From the NCBI GenBank assembly GCA_029210265.1, contig JARGNP010000001.1, positions 267,442 through 331,441 on the forward strand: 64,000 nucleotides of DNA. The letters are read 5' to 3'. The stretch is from Legionellaceae bacterium. GTDB taxonomy: Bacteria; Pseudomonadota; Gammaproteobacteria; Legionellales; Legionellaceae. Below, one piece after another: positions 55,944 to 64,000 of this stretch (within the stretch, counting starts at the first letter, position 1; each line of letters starts with the position of its first letter). The notes under the pieces are model-generated. The model was not told the DNA's origin, did no database searches, and saw only the letters and a list, made by a program, of their open reading frames with translations. A program made the position numbers and the translations under genes.

Positions 55944-57399
55944 TGATGGCATTCACGCCTATACAAAGTACGGTAAGGCCAGCCAAAATTTCTAGAATAA
56001 TAATAAACGACGCTCCATAATGTTGCTTAATTGCAAGTAATGATAAATCACCTTGCGGAATAGCGGTTATTGTCGCTAATTTTCCAGACAAAAATCCACC
56101 AATTCCTAAAGAAACAAAGAAAATCCCCATCATCGTGCTCACTCGACTTCGGTTGGCAAGTACAGTGATTGCGCACAAACCAACAGGCGATAACAGCAGT
56201 TCAGCCAACGAGATCATAAGGTAGGCCGGAATAATCCATAACGGTGACAATAAACTTTGTGTGTTTATACTTATATGCGCCACAAAAACAATCAATGCGT
56301 ATGCACAGGTCATGACGATCATGGCTAATAAAAACTTATTTCCTGCTCGAATTGTATTTTGAAAGGGATACGCTTTTGTTTTTTTACGTGATAAAAACAG
56401 TCCGATAATAATCATACCAAAACTTTGAATCGCAACATAATAAGGTGGAGGAAAAGGAAAACCAACAAGATTAGGTTGAATCACACGCGAAATAAACAAG
56501 GTGAGGGAGAGGAACATTTGAAAATAAAAAGCCCAAAACATGGCTGATATGATGCAGAGCAACAAAATGACCATGGTTTTTCGGCCTTGCGATGACTCTT
56601 CTTGCCGTGTGCAATATACAAGGTAGCCTAACGAACCTAACGTTACCGCAAAAAAAACGCTGTCTGCCAGGGCAGGTAAGCGCATAATTAAAACAGAAAT
56701 ACCCCATAAAAAAGAAATCATCAGTAATGCTTGAAGTGTTCGTTTAAAGCTGTATTGGTAAGGCTTATAATCTCTAATCCGATAGCATTTAATACCTAAC
56801 GAAAAGATCATAATTCCCAATGAAATCCCAATTGCCGCACTCATAAACGATACAGACCAGCCAAAATGACGGTTCAAATAACTAGGGAGCGTTGTTCCCA
56901 AAATAATACCGGTCGTAATACCCATGTAAAAAATAGTAAAACCCCGCTCTCGGCTTGCTGAATTTTCAGGGTATTGATTGCCTAAGAGTGATGAAATATT
57001 AGATTTTAATAAACCTGTCCCAACAGCAATGCCAGCTAAGGCAAAAGGTAGGCTATGATCTGATGCGTAAAGACCTAAAAACAAATAACTCAATAATAAA
57101 AAGACAGCGCCAAGTAGGGTCGCTCGTTTTTGTCCAATTAAATGATCAGCAATCCAGCCACCCAATACAGGAGAGATATAGGTGAGTGCTGTGAATGAGC
57201 CAATAAGTGCATAAATCTGCTTATCAGGCCAGGAGAAGTGGAGGGCTAAATAAAGCGCAAGTAACGTTTGAACCACATAAAAACCGTATCTTTCCCACAT
57301 TTCAGTAGCAAAAAAAACACGAAGAGCCGGAGGATGTTGGTGCTTGGTTACTTCCACACAAAACCTGTTGTTAATTAACGTCAGCAGAAATCCTAACAT
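55900..57399 (-). CDS. POT family proton-dependent oligopeptide transporter
   Basis: 499-residue, 12-plus-helix major-facilitator protein that imports di- and tripeptides with protons. The POT signature E-x-x-E-R is seen as TEMWERYGFYVVQ, with GGWIADHLIG and GTGLLKSNISSLLG also typical. Amino-acid uptake by such carriers is important in intracellular gammaproteobacteria. The 3' end overlaps mutT by 44 bases tail to tail. The first 20 or so residues before the KHQHPPALRVFF segment might be trimmed by a downstream start. Confidence 0.9.
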   Translation of the reverse strand: MLGFLLTLINNRFCVEVTKHQHPPALRVFFATEMWERYGFYVVQTLLALYLALHFSWPDKQIYALIGSFTALTYISPVLGGWIADHLIGQKRATLLGAVFLLLSYLFLGLYASDHSLPFALAGIAVGTGLLKSNISSLLGNQYPENSASRERGFTIFYMGITTGIILGTTLPSYLNRHFGWSVSFMSAAIGISLGIMIFSLGIKCYRIRDYKPYQYSFKRTLQALLMISFLWGISVLIMRLPALADSVFFAVTLGSLGYLVYCTRQEESSQGRKTMVILLLCIISAMFWAFYFQMFLSLTLFISRVIQPNLVGFPFPPPYYVAIQSFGMIIIGLFLSRKKTKAYPFQNTIRAGNKFLLAMIVMTCAYALIVFVAHISINTQSLLSPLWIIPAYLMISLAELLLSPVGLCAITVLANRSRVSTMMGIFFVSLGIGGFLSGKLATITAIPQGDLSLLAIKQHYGASFIIILEILAGLTVLCIGVNAIIKRLMNSSLIPQAS

Positions 57400-57483
57400 A
57401 AATATTACATAATAACGAGGCTATCGCCGAAGGGTGTGGTACAATTGCGACCATAGTATTTAAAACAGCGTTTAGGAAAAACT

Positions 57484-57927
57484 ATGACTGTTGAAATCTT
57501 TACAGATGGTGCCTGCCGAGGAAACCCAGGGCCTGGTGGCTGGGGCGCATTGCTTCGTTATAATGGTAAAGAAAAAAAAATTTCGGGCAGCATGCCACAT
57601 ACAACCAATAATCGCATGGAGTTACAAGCAGCCATCGAAGGGTTAACTGCTTTAACACAAACGTGCACCGTTGATTTATATACCGATTCTCAATATCTTC
57701 GCCAAGGCATGCTCAGTTGGATGGCACAGTGGAAAAAAAAGGGCTGGCGCAACTCAAAAAAAGAACCTGTAAAAAATGCCGACCTTTGGCAAGCTCTTGA
57801 TCAACTTGCGACACAACATGAAATTCGTTGGCACTGGGTCAAAGGACACTCAGGGCATCCCGAAAATGAAATAGCAGATGAACTAGCAACCGGTGCTATT
57901 GATGCATTTCTAGCAAAAGAGGCCTAA
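57484..57927 (+). CDS. rnhA: Ribonuclease HI
   Basis: Degrades RNA in RNA-DNA hybrids. 147 residues. Catalytic acids in [40 protein letters not shown] and NEIADELA, and [13 protein letters not shown] with the catalytic His. AGGAAAA precedes the ATG. dnaQ starts two bases after the stop. Confidence 0.96.
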   Translation: MTVEIFTDGACRGNPGPGGWGALLRYNGKEKKISGSMPHTTNNRMELQAAIEGLTALTQTCTVDLYTDSQYLRQGMLSWMAQWKKKGWRNSKKEPVKNADLWQALDQLATQHEIRWHWVKGHSGHPENEIADELATGAIDAFLAKEA

Positions 57928-57928
57928 G

Positions 57929-58639
57929 ATGTTACGACAAGTTGTTTTAGATACAGAGACAACCGGGATAGGGCACGCAGCGGGCCACCGCATTATTGAA
58001 ATTGGTTGTTTGGAGCTCATAGACCGCCAGCTGACAGGTGAGCAGTTCCATGTTTATTTGAACCCTGATCGAGCGATTGATGAAGGTGCCGCTAAAGTTC
58101 ACGGAATTCGCAATGAGTTTTTAGAAGATAAACCACGCTTTAACGAGGTTATGCAGGATTTCATAGACTTTGTGGATGGTGCAGAGCTGATTATTCATAA
58201 CGCACCGTTTGATGTCGGTTTTTTGAATGCTGAATTAAAGCGCGCGTCTTGGAGTAAATCTCTTGAATCACACTGTTCTATATTAGACACCCTAGTTATG
58301 GCCAAGAAAAAGCATCCTGGCCAGCGTAATAATTTAGATGCACTTTGCAAACGTTACGATGTAGGTAATAGCCACAGGAAGCTCCATGGCGCATTACTTG
58401 ACTCTGAGCTCTTAGGCTTAGTCTACCTAGCCATGACCGGTGGTCAGGCCACGTTGTTTGGCGAAAACGAAGACAGTGATAGCAAGGCGGGAAAAGATCA
58501 AGAACTTAACCAGCAAGCCCCTGCTTTATCGAGCACATCATCGGTTCTACGTGCTACAGATCAAGAGCTTGCAGAGCATCTTGCTTTTATTGAAATTTTA
58601 TCTAAAAAATCAGGCGTTAATCATTGGAGTGAGTCATGA
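57929..58639 (+). CDS. dnaQ: DNA polymerase III epsilon subunit (proofreading exonuclease)
   Basis: 236 residues. Exo I LDTETTGIG, Exo II HNAPFDVGFL and Exo III HRKLHGALLDSELL are intact. GGQATLFGE near residue 175 is a candidate clamp-binding segment. The last 40 residues are a flexible Ser/Gln-rich linker and a helix for binding alpha. It is immediately downstream of rnhA and overlaps the coiled-coil membrane gene by four bases. Confidence 0.95.
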   Translation: MLRQVVLDTETTGIGHAAGHRIIEIGCLELIDRQLTGEQFHVYLNPDRAIDEGAAKVHGIRNEFLEDKPRFNEVMQDFIDFVDGAELIIHNAPFDVGFLNAELKRASWSKSLESHCSILDTLVMAKKKHPGQRNNLDALCKRYDVGNSHRKLHGALLDSELLGLVYLAMTGGQATLFGENEDSDSKAGKDQELNQQAPALSSTSSVLRATDQELAEHLAFIEILSKKSGVNHWSES

Positions 58640-59397
58640 CATCGGAAGAGCAGTCCCCTCAAGAAGATACCCCAAATCCAATTGAATATATTCAGCAAAT
58701 CATCCAGCATGTGACTAATAAAGCAAGAGAGGCCCAAACTTTATTGGAGCAAAAAGAATTCTTGGGAGCACAAGCAAGTTTTGATAACGCCCTTAATCAT
58801 TATAAAGATCGTGCGACGGATTTAACTCACCTTCAATTAACCTTGGTGCCAAGTTTAGATAAGATAAGTCATGAAGATTCTATCGTTCCGCTGGATGACT
58901 ATCGTACATGCTTAGGTGAGCTTATTAATACCATCAAAAAGATAGCTGAAGATAGGTCCGCTAATGCGGAGAAAGCAGCAAATCAAGCAAAAGAGATTCA
59001 ACGTGAACAAGAAGTGACATCACTTACTGAGGAATTAAACGGGCTTCGAACGCGTTCTGACGAAATACATGATAGATTAAGCCAGCTCAACTTCGAACGT
59101 TCTCCTCCTGATAGAGAAACAGATCATGATGAAACGATTTTACACGATTCAATTCACGCTGCTTTAGACATGCAAGTTTTAGCTGGATTTATAACAGCCT
59201 TAGGTGTTACCGCGATTGCAATTGCTTTTGCTGCACTTAATCTTGCAGGGCTTGCTCTGCCAGGTATTGCCCTTGGAGGATTTGGTCTTGTGACAACGAT
59301 GATTGGGGGCAGTATATTTTGTAGCTCAGCTAACAGTATTCATGAGTATACGGATAACCTATATGAATCATTTTGTGCATCAACAACGGCTCCATAA
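58636..59397 (+). CDS. Coiled-coil protein with C-terminal membrane hairpin
   Basis: 253 residues, family not recognised. The region at about 1-165 is helical and charged, with a likely coiled coil at about 100-155 (KKIAEDRSANAEKAANQAKEI and TEELNGLRTRSDEIHDRLSQL). A long hydrophobic Gly/Ala-rich stretch at about 178-232 (ITALGVTAIAIAFAALNLAG, then GGFGLVTTMIGGSIF) probably forms two membrane helices. A short polar tail follows. No signal peptide. The ATG overlaps the dnaQ stop, so it is coupled to replication genes. The layout resembles effector-like proteins elsewhere in this window; that role is inferred only. Confidence 0.78.
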   Translation: MTSEEQSPQEDTPNPIEYIQQIIQHVTNKAREAQTLLEQKEFLGAQASFDNALNHYKDRATDLTHLQLTLVPSLDKISHEDSIVPLDDYRTCLGELINTIKKIAEDRSANAEKAANQAKEIQREQEVTSLTEELNGLRTRSDEIHDRLSQLNFERSPPDRETDHDETILHDSIHAALDMQVLAGFITALGVTAIAIAFAALNLAGLALPGIALGGFGLVTTMIGGSIFCSSANSIHEYTDNLYESFCASTTAP

Positions 59398-59404
59398 TTT
59401 TCAT

Positions 59405-60790
59405 ATGCGATATTATCTAGGGCTTTGGATTCTTGTAGGGTGCTTATTTAATCATGCTGCTTTATCTAACGATGTATCAGAAAAAATTAACACGCTCATT
59501 GCTGAGCAATTACCCCATGCAACCGTTGGGATACATGTTAAGAACGCTGCTTCTAACGCGGTTGTTTATCAGCAAAACTCGGATAAGCTTTTAGTTCCTG
59601 CAAGTGGCATGAAATTATTTACGGCTGCTGCGGCACTATACTATTTTGGCCCCGAGCATCAATTTGAAACCAAACTCTCAGAAAAAAATCAGAATATTTA
59701 TCTTTCGTTTGGAGGGGATCCTTCGTTAAGTAAACATGATTTAATAGCTTTAATCACAGAACTTAAAAACAATAAAATAACGCACATCACAGGTGATTTT
59801 GTTTTAGATACCTCGCGCTTCAAAACCCCAGACTATCCCAATGGAATATCATATGAAGATCTGGGTTGGTATTACGCCGCACCTGATACAACGGTGATGC
59901 TTGATGAGAATGCAGAAACGTATGTTGTTCATGCCAAAAAGCGTGGCGAGTTAATTCAAATCAAACCTAAAAACGCACAACCCGCATTAAAACTTATAAA
60001 CCAAGTGGTCACCGTTTCGCATGAACAAGCAAATCAGCATTGTAATCTAGATATCGAGATTAAACCTCATAATACTTTAAGATTATATGGCTGTTTAGCT
60101 ACGAACGAGCAACCTCGGCTCATGTATTTCTCAGTACCTGACCCAAATTTATTGGCGATACAGCTTATACGCAAAGCACTCAAGAAAAATAATATTATAC
60201 TTGACGGTAAAATTAGCATAGGGCATACACCAGCTAAAGCTAAATTTATAGCTCATGTGCTTTCGCCGGCATTAAGTGACTTAGTTGGTCATATGCTTAA
60301 AGTTTCAGATAATCTTTATGCTAATGCTCTCACAAAACAATTAGGTTTTTCTGTCATGCATGAGGGAAATTATAAGCAAGGCGCTTTTGCTATCAAGAAA
60401 ATCATACAACAACATACTAAACTTGATATGACACAGCTTGATTTAGCCGATGGCATGGGAACCCGCTATAATTTAGTAGCACCAGAACACATGACAGCGT
60501 TACTTACGGCAATCTATCATGATGATAAATTGAGGCCTATTTTTTCTAAAGCATTGCCTAAGGCCGGAGTATCAGGAAATCTACAAGAGCGGATGAAAAA
60601 TACAAAGCTTGCTAATAATATTGTTGCTAAAACAGGCTCAATGCATGATATGTCATCATTGTCGGGCTATATGCATGACGCTGAAGGAAAAAGACTTATC
60701 TTTTCAATTATTATAAATGGCGTCAATCACCCCATACGTCGTGCAAAATCTTTGGAAGAAAAAATATTAACCATACTTTATGATGGATAA
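59405..60790 (+). CDS. dacB: D-alanyl-D-alanine carboxypeptidase/endopeptidase (PBP4 type)
   Basis: Periplasmic S13 penicillin-binding protein that trims and cleaves peptidoglycan cross-links. 461 residues. Signal peptide (residues 1-19, hydrophobic core YLGLWILVGCLF, ending AALS). SxxK as PASGMKLF, SxN as KVSDNLYAN and KTG as VAKTGSMHDMSS are all present. The start at 59405 was chosen because it begins the signal peptide. Ribosome site weak; it may be translated after the coiled-coil gene. Confidence 0.92.
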   Translation: MRYYLGLWILVGCLFNHAALSNDVSEKINTLIAEQLPHATVGIHVKNAASNAVVYQQNSDKLLVPASGMKLFTAAAALYYFGPEHQFETKLSEKNQNIYLSFGGDPSLSKHDLIALITELKNNKITHITGDFVLDTSRFKTPDYPNGISYEDLGWYYAAPDTTVMLDENAETYVVHAKKRGELIQIKPKNAQPALKLINQVVTVSHEQANQHCNLDIEIKPHNTLRLYGCLATNEQPRLMYFSVPDPNLLAIQLIRKALKKNNIILDGKISIGHTPAKAKFIAHVLSPALSDLVGHMLKVSDNLYANALTKQLGFSVMHEGNYKQGAFAIKKIIQQHTKLDMTQLDLADGMGTRYNLVAPEHMTALLTAIYHDDKLRPIFSKALPKAGVSGNLQERMKNTKLANNIVAKTGSMHDMSSLSGYMHDAEGKRLIFSIIINGVNHPIRRAKSLEEKILTILYDG

Positions 60791-60803
60791 AAGGTGCTCG
60801 AAC

Positions 60804-61649
60804 ATGACATTACAAGCATTAGCATTTTCTAGTATGAAAGGCTGGCTCAAACCTCGAGCGAATAACGCAAACAAAGGCTCGTTTGGTCATGTACTCATAA
60901 TCGGTGGTGATTATGGCATGCCTGGAGCTGTGCGGCTTGCAGCTGAGGCAGCTTTACGTGTTGGGGCAGGGCTTGTGACGGTTATTACGCGCCCTGAACA
61001 TGTGGCTGCCGTTGTGAGTGGTCGCCCTGAGCTTTTATGTTATGGTTTAAGTTCTCCTCAAGATGAAGCACTTAAAACATGCTTGTCGCGTGCAACCATG
61101 ATTGTTTTGGGCCCTGGTCTTGGGCAAAGCAGCTGGTCCGAAAATTTATTTGATGCTGTATGCTTGCAAGCTAAAATCCCTTTATTAATCGATGCCGATG
61201 GGCTCAACTGGCTCGCTAAAAAACAAGCGGCCTGGAAGCCACGTACTGACGTTATTTTTACCCCGCATCCAGGGGAGGCCGCGCGCTTGCTAAAGATCTC
61301 TATTGCTGAAGTTCAAGCTCATCGCGTTCAAGCAATATTAGCACTGCAAGCACGGTTTGGTGGCACTTTTGTTTTAAAAGGCTCTGGGAGCTTGGTATGC
61401 ACGAATAAAAAGGCGCCCCGTATCTGTTACGCAGGCAACCCAGGCATGGCTTCAGCAGGCATGGGGGATGTATTGAGTGGCGTGATTGCGGCGCTTAGGG
61501 CGCAAGGCTTAACCCCGTGGAACGCCACTCAAATGGGTGTTCTTTTACATGCTAAAGCAGGTGATATCATACTTAAGAAGCAAGGTGGGCCAGGACTTCT
61601 TGCTTCTGACTTGATCCCGGCCATACACAGCTTATTGGCCCAGTGCTAA
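60804..61649 (+). CDS. nnrD: ADP-dependent NAD(P)H-hydrate dehydratase
   Basis: Repairs hydrated NADH/NADPH. 281 residues, the kinase-like domain only; the epimerase domain (NnrE), fused in E. coli YjeF, is not part of this gene. [59 protein letters not shown] and [13 protein letters not shown] mark the family. AAAGG just upstream favours ATG 60804. The 3' end overlaps the catalase gene by 18 bases, convergent. Confidence 0.92.
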   Translation: MTLQALAFSSMKGWLKPRANNANKGSFGHVLIIGGDYGMPGAVRLAAEAALRVGAGLVTVITRPEHVAAVVSGRPELLCYGLSSPQDEALKTCLSRATMIVLGPGLGQSSWSENLFDAVCLQAKIPLLIDADGLNWLAKKQAAWKPRTDVIFTPHPGEAARLLKISIAEVQAHRVQAILALQARFGGTFVLKGSGSLVCTNKKAPRICYAGNPGMASAGMGDVLSGVIAALRAQGLTPWNATQMGVLLHAKAGDIILKKQGGPGLLASDLIPAIHSLLAQC

Positions 61650-63089
61650 CCTAACGCCAGTAGCATACGCTTTATCTACCTGCTCAAACAAAGCCAGCTG
61701 TCGCTCAACAATAGATTTTGGCACGCCCGTCATTGCTGCTGCAATGTTTGAGAATAAGCGTGCGCGTTGTTCCCCATCAAATAGATTAAATAAATTCCTG
61801 ACTTGGACAAAATCACTATCACTATGATTAAGGCTATGATCAAAGTGATGTTCAAAACGATCGGCATCACCATCTAAACTTAACGCTGGCTCTTTAAAAG
61901 CTTTGTTTTCAACAGGGCCATCAAAGCTATTTGGCTCATAATAAGCATCCGGATTTTTTGTATTATTGTCATAAAATCGCATCGCACCATCTTTATGATA
62001 ATGATGTACAGGGCAGCGTGGGGCATTGATAGGTAATGCCTCATAATGCGTTCCTATACGATGACGATGCGCATCAGCATACGCAAAAAGTCGGCCTTGG
62101 AGCATTTTATCCGGTGAAAATCCTATGCCAGGAATAATATTGGATGGCGAGAAAGCTAATTGCTCAATTTCAGAAAAATAATTATCAGGATTACGATTGA
62201 GCTCCATAACACCAACTTCATGCAGCGGGAAGTCACCATGAGGCCACACTTTGGTTATATCAAATGGATTGATTTTAGCATCACGCGCTTCGCTTTCCTG
62301 CATGATTTGAATCGACAACGTCCATTTTGGATGATTATTAGAATCAATTGCGTTAAATAAATCTTCTTGTGTTGATTCCCGTGTTTTTCCTACAATCTCA
62401 GCGGCTTCAGCATTGGTCCAATGACGGTGCCCCTGATGATTTTTAAAGTGAAATTTGGTCCATACACGCTGATTATCAGCATTAATTAAGCTAAACGTAT
62501 GTGAGCCAAAACCATCCATATGACGTACAGATTGAGGTAATCCTCGGTCAGAAAATAAAATCGTTATTTGATGTAAGCTCTCAGGTGAAAGCGACCAAAA
62601 ATCCCACATCGCCGTAGGACTTCTTAAATTGGTTTTTGGATGACGTTTTTGTGTATGAATAAAATCAGGGAACTTATAAGGATCACGTACAAAAAAAACA
62701 GGGGTATTATTTCCAACTAAATCCCAATTGCCTTCTTCTGTGTAAAATTTAACAGCAAACCCACGCACATCACGCTCAGCATCCGCTGCACCCAACTCAC
62801 CAGCAACCGTTGAGAAGCGCGCAATAAGATCTGTTTTCTTGCCGATTTTTTCAAAAATTTTAGCTTTGGTATAAGCTGTCACATCCTGAGTTACGGTAAA
62901 TACGCCGTGTGCTCCCCAGCCCTTGGCATGCACCACACGCTCGGGTATACGTTCACGGTTTTGATGAGCAAGCTTTTCAATAAGCTCATAATCTTGCATT
63001 AAAACAGGGCCACGCTCGCCTGCTGTTATGCTGTTCTGATTATCATCAATAGGGTTTCCCGCTGTGGTTGTGAGTATTTTTTTTGACAT
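61632..63089 (-). CDS. katA: Monofunctional heme catalase
   Basis: Splits hydrogen peroxide into water and oxygen. 485 residues, small-subunit type. The catalytic His is in [13 protein letters not shown], the Asn in [10 protein letters not shown] and the proximal heme Tyr in [14 protein letters not shown]. The start at 63089 follows AAGGAG nine bases upstream; that ribosome site begins in the stop codon of the recombinase gene, only 13 bases away. Likely a defence against oxidative bursts. The 3' end overlaps nnrD. Confidence 0.96.
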   Translation of the reverse strand: MSKKILTTTAGNPIDDNQNSITAGERGPVLMQDYELIEKLAHQNRERIPERVVHAKGWGAHGVFTVTQDVTAYTKAKIFEKIGKKTDLIARFSTVAGELGAADAERDVRGFAVKFYTEEGNWDLVGNNTPVFFVRDPYKFPDFIHTQKRHPKTNLRSPTAMWDFWSLSPESLHQITILFSDRGLPQSVRHMDGFGSHTFSLINADNQRVWTKFHFKNHQGHRHWTNAEAAEIVGKTRESTQEDLFNAIDSNNHPKWTLSIQIMQESEARDAKINPFDITKVWPHGDFPLHEVGVMELNRNPDNYFSEIEQLAFSPSNIIPGIGFSPDKMLQGRLFAYADAHRHRIGTHYEALPINAPRCPVHHYHKDGAMRFYDNNTKNPDAYYEPNSFDGPVENKAFKEPALSLDGDADRFEHHFDHSLNHSDSDFVQVRNLFNLFDGEQRARLFSNIAAAMTGVPKSIVERQLALFEQVDKAYATGVRLALGQ

Positions 63090-63102
63090 CCTGTCATGCT
63101 CC

Positions 63103-64000
63103 TTAAATAAATTCATCATCAACAATACGCTTTTTACGTGCCGATTCATGACGTTCACGTAGCTCAATATCAATATATTTATCAGTGATTGCACTTGAAC
63201 TATGGCCTGCGTCATCACGTACATGTTCTCGGGGTCGTACTTTTACATCATCAGAAATCCCGGTATGCCGTAACCAATGGACCGTTGCTTCATAGAGCGT
63301 TTCAGCTTCCTCTGATAATTTATCGTGATGCAACTGCTCGATAGCCGCATCAAATGCCGCCTGAACTAAAATTCGAATTTGATTTGTACTTGTAATAGGG
63401 CCACGTCCACGATTTTTGGGAATCAACGGGGCATAGTCAGCAGGAGACGGTAGGGGAGAGTATGCTAGATATTTCCGCCAACGTTTGAGGGCTTCTAGCA
63501 TCGCTTCGCTTACGGCAATTTGCCGTTCTTTATTCCCTTTACCTACCGTGGTAAACCACCAATTACCATCACCATCACGTGTAAAGTGATTCATTTGTGG
63601 TGCCCAGCGCGGATTAGCCGTGAGCTCAGAAATCCTAAGGTACATGGCATAAAGAGCCGATAAAATAAACAACGTTCGCTCGTATTCATCGGGAAATTTT
63701 TCAGCAAGTTTTTGAGTATTTTCTACAATGTATTGCCATTGCAACTCAGACAAACGCCTGATCTTGCTCGCGCCTTGAATTTTTCGAATAAATCGGCTCT
63801 TCTGACGGACCAAAGCAAAGGGGTTAACACGTGCATGCTCTTCCTGCACAAGATAATGATAAAAGCTGCTTAAGATAGCAAACAAATCATTGAGCGATGC
63901 CTGAGATAGCTCAAAGCTTTTAATCTGCGGTGTTTGGCCACGCCTGTGAGCAGCTTTGGATACCGTCGCAACAAAAGGGCGCCAAGCAGGGTTAGGTATA
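63103..64000 (-). CDS. Tyrosine recombinase/integrase, 5' end missing
   Basis: Site-specific recombinase open at the right edge; the frame has no stop up to 64000, so its start is outside. At least 299 residues are seen. An N-terminal SAM-like arm-binding part ([20 protein letters not shown]) is followed by a catalytic domain with every key residue: Arg in [10 protein letters not shown], Lys in [28 protein letters not shown] with the nucleophilic Tyr. Probably active. It directly precedes katA on the same strand. It could belong to a mobile element or be a chromosomal integrase-like gene; no attachment site was seen. Confidence 0.9.
   Translation of the reverse strand, partial: IPNPAWRPFVATVSKAAHRRGQTPQIKSFELSQASLNDLFAILSSFYHYLVQEEHARVNPFALVRQKSRFIRKIQGASKIRRLSELQWQYIVENTQKLAEKFPDEYERTLFILSALYAMYLRISELTANPRWAPQMNHFTRDGDGNWWFTTVGKGNKERQIAVSEAMLEALKRWRKYLAYSPLPSPADYAPLIPKNRGRGPITSTNQIRILVQAAFDAAIEQLHHDKLSEEAETLYEATVHWLRHTGISDDVKVRPREHVRDDAGHSSSAITDKYIDIELRERHESARKKRIVDDEFI

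Overview
The window looks like chromosome of a Legionellales-type gammaproteobacterium, probably a host-associated or intracellular one. This is inferred from three things. The housekeeping gene order is gammaproteobacterial (dprA-smg-topA, rpmF-plsX-fab-acpP-fabF-tmk-holB-tatD, secA-mutT, rnhA-dnaQ). A secreted N-terminal domain of a type I associate with Legionella occurs twice. Several proteins are effector-like: two giants of 2702 and 3230 residues, a helicase-ankyrin fusion, an HAD-motif protein, and proteins ending in a hydrophobic hairpin. No species can be named from the sequence alone. No rRNA, CRISPR array or insertion sequence was seen.

Layout. 0-3.8 kb: 3' end of dprA, smg, topA, panD. 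3.8-7.3 kb: small secreted proteins, a six-repeat secreted protein, a glutaryl-CoA-dehydrogenase-like flavoprotein and tRNA-Pro(GGG). 7.3-29.3 kb: an accessory block beside that tRNA, opening with a decayed GNAT acetyltransferase. It holds giant 1 (SecA-like motor), a two-barrel outer-membrane protein, a DUF2892 membrane protein, a secreted IPT/DUF1566 protein and giant 2 (DUF3638-like motor with a protease-like N-terminus). 29.5-37.2 kb: rdgB coupled to a Vat-like acetyltransferase, a UvrD-like helicase fused to ankyrin repeats, an unusual Nudix protein, a CPBP membrane protein, a flavin monooxygenase and an L,D-transpeptidase. 37.3-40.6 kb: map, then on the minus strand mnmA, erpA and an HAD/effector-like gene. 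40.7-48.8 kb: rpmF, fatty-acid synthesis, tmk, holB, tatD, anmK, with fabH, pabC and mltG absent from their usual places. 48.8-61.6 kb: a hypothetical gene, pyrE, a cold-shock gene, hemF, dusA, secA, mutT, a POT transporter, rnhA, dnaQ, a coiled-coil membrane protein, dacB and nnrD. 61.6-64 kb: catalase directly downstream of a tyrosine recombinase that runs off the right edge.

The most unusual content is the pair of giants. Both carry a full set of SecA/SF2-like motor motifs, an E/Q-rich low-complexity tract and a C-terminal membrane segment. They lie in the same block on the same strand, and a normal secA is present elsewhere in the window. Giant 2 also has an H-N-Q-C arrangement near its N-terminus that resembles CE-clan (Ulp1/YopJ-like) cysteine proteases. 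I infer that they are secreted or surface-acting host-interaction proteins; the sequence alone does not prove this.
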